A stretch of 6,163 bases of DNA from Betaproteobacteria bacterium (GTDB lineage: Bacteria; Pseudomonadota; Gammaproteobacteria; Burkholderiales; Burkholderiaceae): the NCBI GenBank assembly GCA_013205155.1, contig JABMMT010000204.1, positions 1 to 6,163 of the forward strand, read 5' to 3'. Below, piece by piece: positions 5,796 to 6,163 of this stretch. Position numbers and translations under genes: made by a program. The notes under the pieces are model-generated. The model was not told the origin of the DNA. It saw only the letters and a list, made by a program, of their open reading frames with translations, and did no database searches. Position 1 is the stretch's first letter; every line of letters begins with the position of its first letter.

Positions 5796-6163
5796 TGAGT
5801 GAAAATTCTTACGCGCTGATTACAGGAGCAACCAAAGGCATTGGTAGAGCTATTTCTGATTTGCTAATTGAGCAGGGCCAATCAGTCATAGGAATTTCTC
5901 GTAATCCAGACCCCACCTTCAAGGGTAAATTATTTTTAGCAGATCTTTCGAATAGCTCTTCTAGAACGCAAGTATTCAAAGAGATTGCCGCTTCTTTTCC
6001 GGTTGATCGATTAGTGAATAATATTGGGTTTAATCAGCTTCAGGGATTGGCTGACATTACTCCCCAAGATTATCAAAAGATCATTGATCTAAACATGACT
6101 GTCACTTTAGAGTTAACCCAGGCAATGTTGCCGTCGATGCTCGCTTTAGGGCAGGGCAGAATA
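5795..6163 (+). CDS. Short-chain dehydrogenase/reductase (N-terminal part)
   Basis: An NAD(P)-dependent oxidoreductase with a classical Rossmann fold, running off the right edge after 123 codons of an expected 230-260. Visible marks: the cofactor loop TGATKGIG (10-17); Arg36 at the end of the second strand (GISRNP), which often favours NADP(H); Asp50 in ADLS, the adenine-contacting position; LVNNIG (73-78) where NNAG is usual; and Asn100 in DLNMT, the catalytic Asn. The Ser and the YxxxK pair lie beyond the window, so activity cannot be confirmed. The start ATG overlaps the dioxygenase stop by one base (TAATG), with no strong Shine-Dalgarno of its own, so it is likely translated by coupling. 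In context it may oxidise or reduce the dioxygenase product, for example an aldehyde, alcohol or keto acid, though the family is too broad to name a substrate. Confidence 0.88.
   Translation, partial: MSENSYALITGATKGIGRAISDLLIEQGQSVIGISRNPDPTFKGKLFLADLSNSSSRTQVFKEIAASFPVDRLVNNIGFNQLQGLADITPQDYQKIIDLNMTVTLELTQAMLPSMLALGQGRI

Noticed and set aside
1..6163. CRISPR array, insertion sequence or phage genes
   Set aside because: No regularly spaced repeats, transposase or integrase motifs, or terminal inverted repeats were seen on either strand.

Overview
The window is AT-rich, with G+C near two fifths by eye, and carries six recognisable protein genes plus the tail of a seventh. Two Bug/TctC-type periplasmic binding proteins, a HutC-type GntR regulator and this base composition point to a low-GC betaproteobacterium of the order Burkholderiales. 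A Polynucleobacter-like freshwater bacterium is the best guess. That is inference from gene families and composition; no rRNA or other marker is present.

Layout. Positions 1-74 are the C-terminal end of a plus-strand gene cut by the window edge. At about 84-124 lies a piece that looks like the 3' part of a tRNA (T-arm and acceptor-like tail) without a 5' half, so it may be an integration scar. A first Bug-type binding protein (280-1278) follows behind its own extended -10 promoter and ends before a weak terminator-like hairpin. It converges with a minus-strand GntR/UTRA regulator (1411-2145). The regulator is divergent from a second Bug protein (2274-3242), which overlaps by 4 bp a signal-peptide-less sulfatase-family hydrolase (3239-4714). 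After a 235-bp gap with a plausible promoter come a TauD/TfdA-type 2-oxoglutarate dioxygenase (4950-5795) and, overlapping it by one base, a short-chain dehydrogenase (5795 to beyond the window end).

How the genes may work together. The regulator probably controls the divergent binding protein-sulfatase pair. Their shared 128-bp intergenic region holds a consensus-like promoter and a 9-bp inverted repeat laid over its -10 element. The set (carboxylate-type binding proteins, a cytoplasmic ester hydrolase, an Fe(II)/2-oxoglutarate oxygenase and an NAD(P)-dependent dehydrogenase) reads as a small catabolic locus for an imported organic acid carrying a sulfate ester, sulfonate or phosphonate-type group. 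The substrate cannot be named from sequence. The main oddities are a C-V-G-A-R nucleophile motif in the hydrolase where C-x-P-x-R is usual, Asn in the dioxygenase where taurine dioxygenase has a substrate-contacting His, and no membrane transporter subunits for either binding protein.
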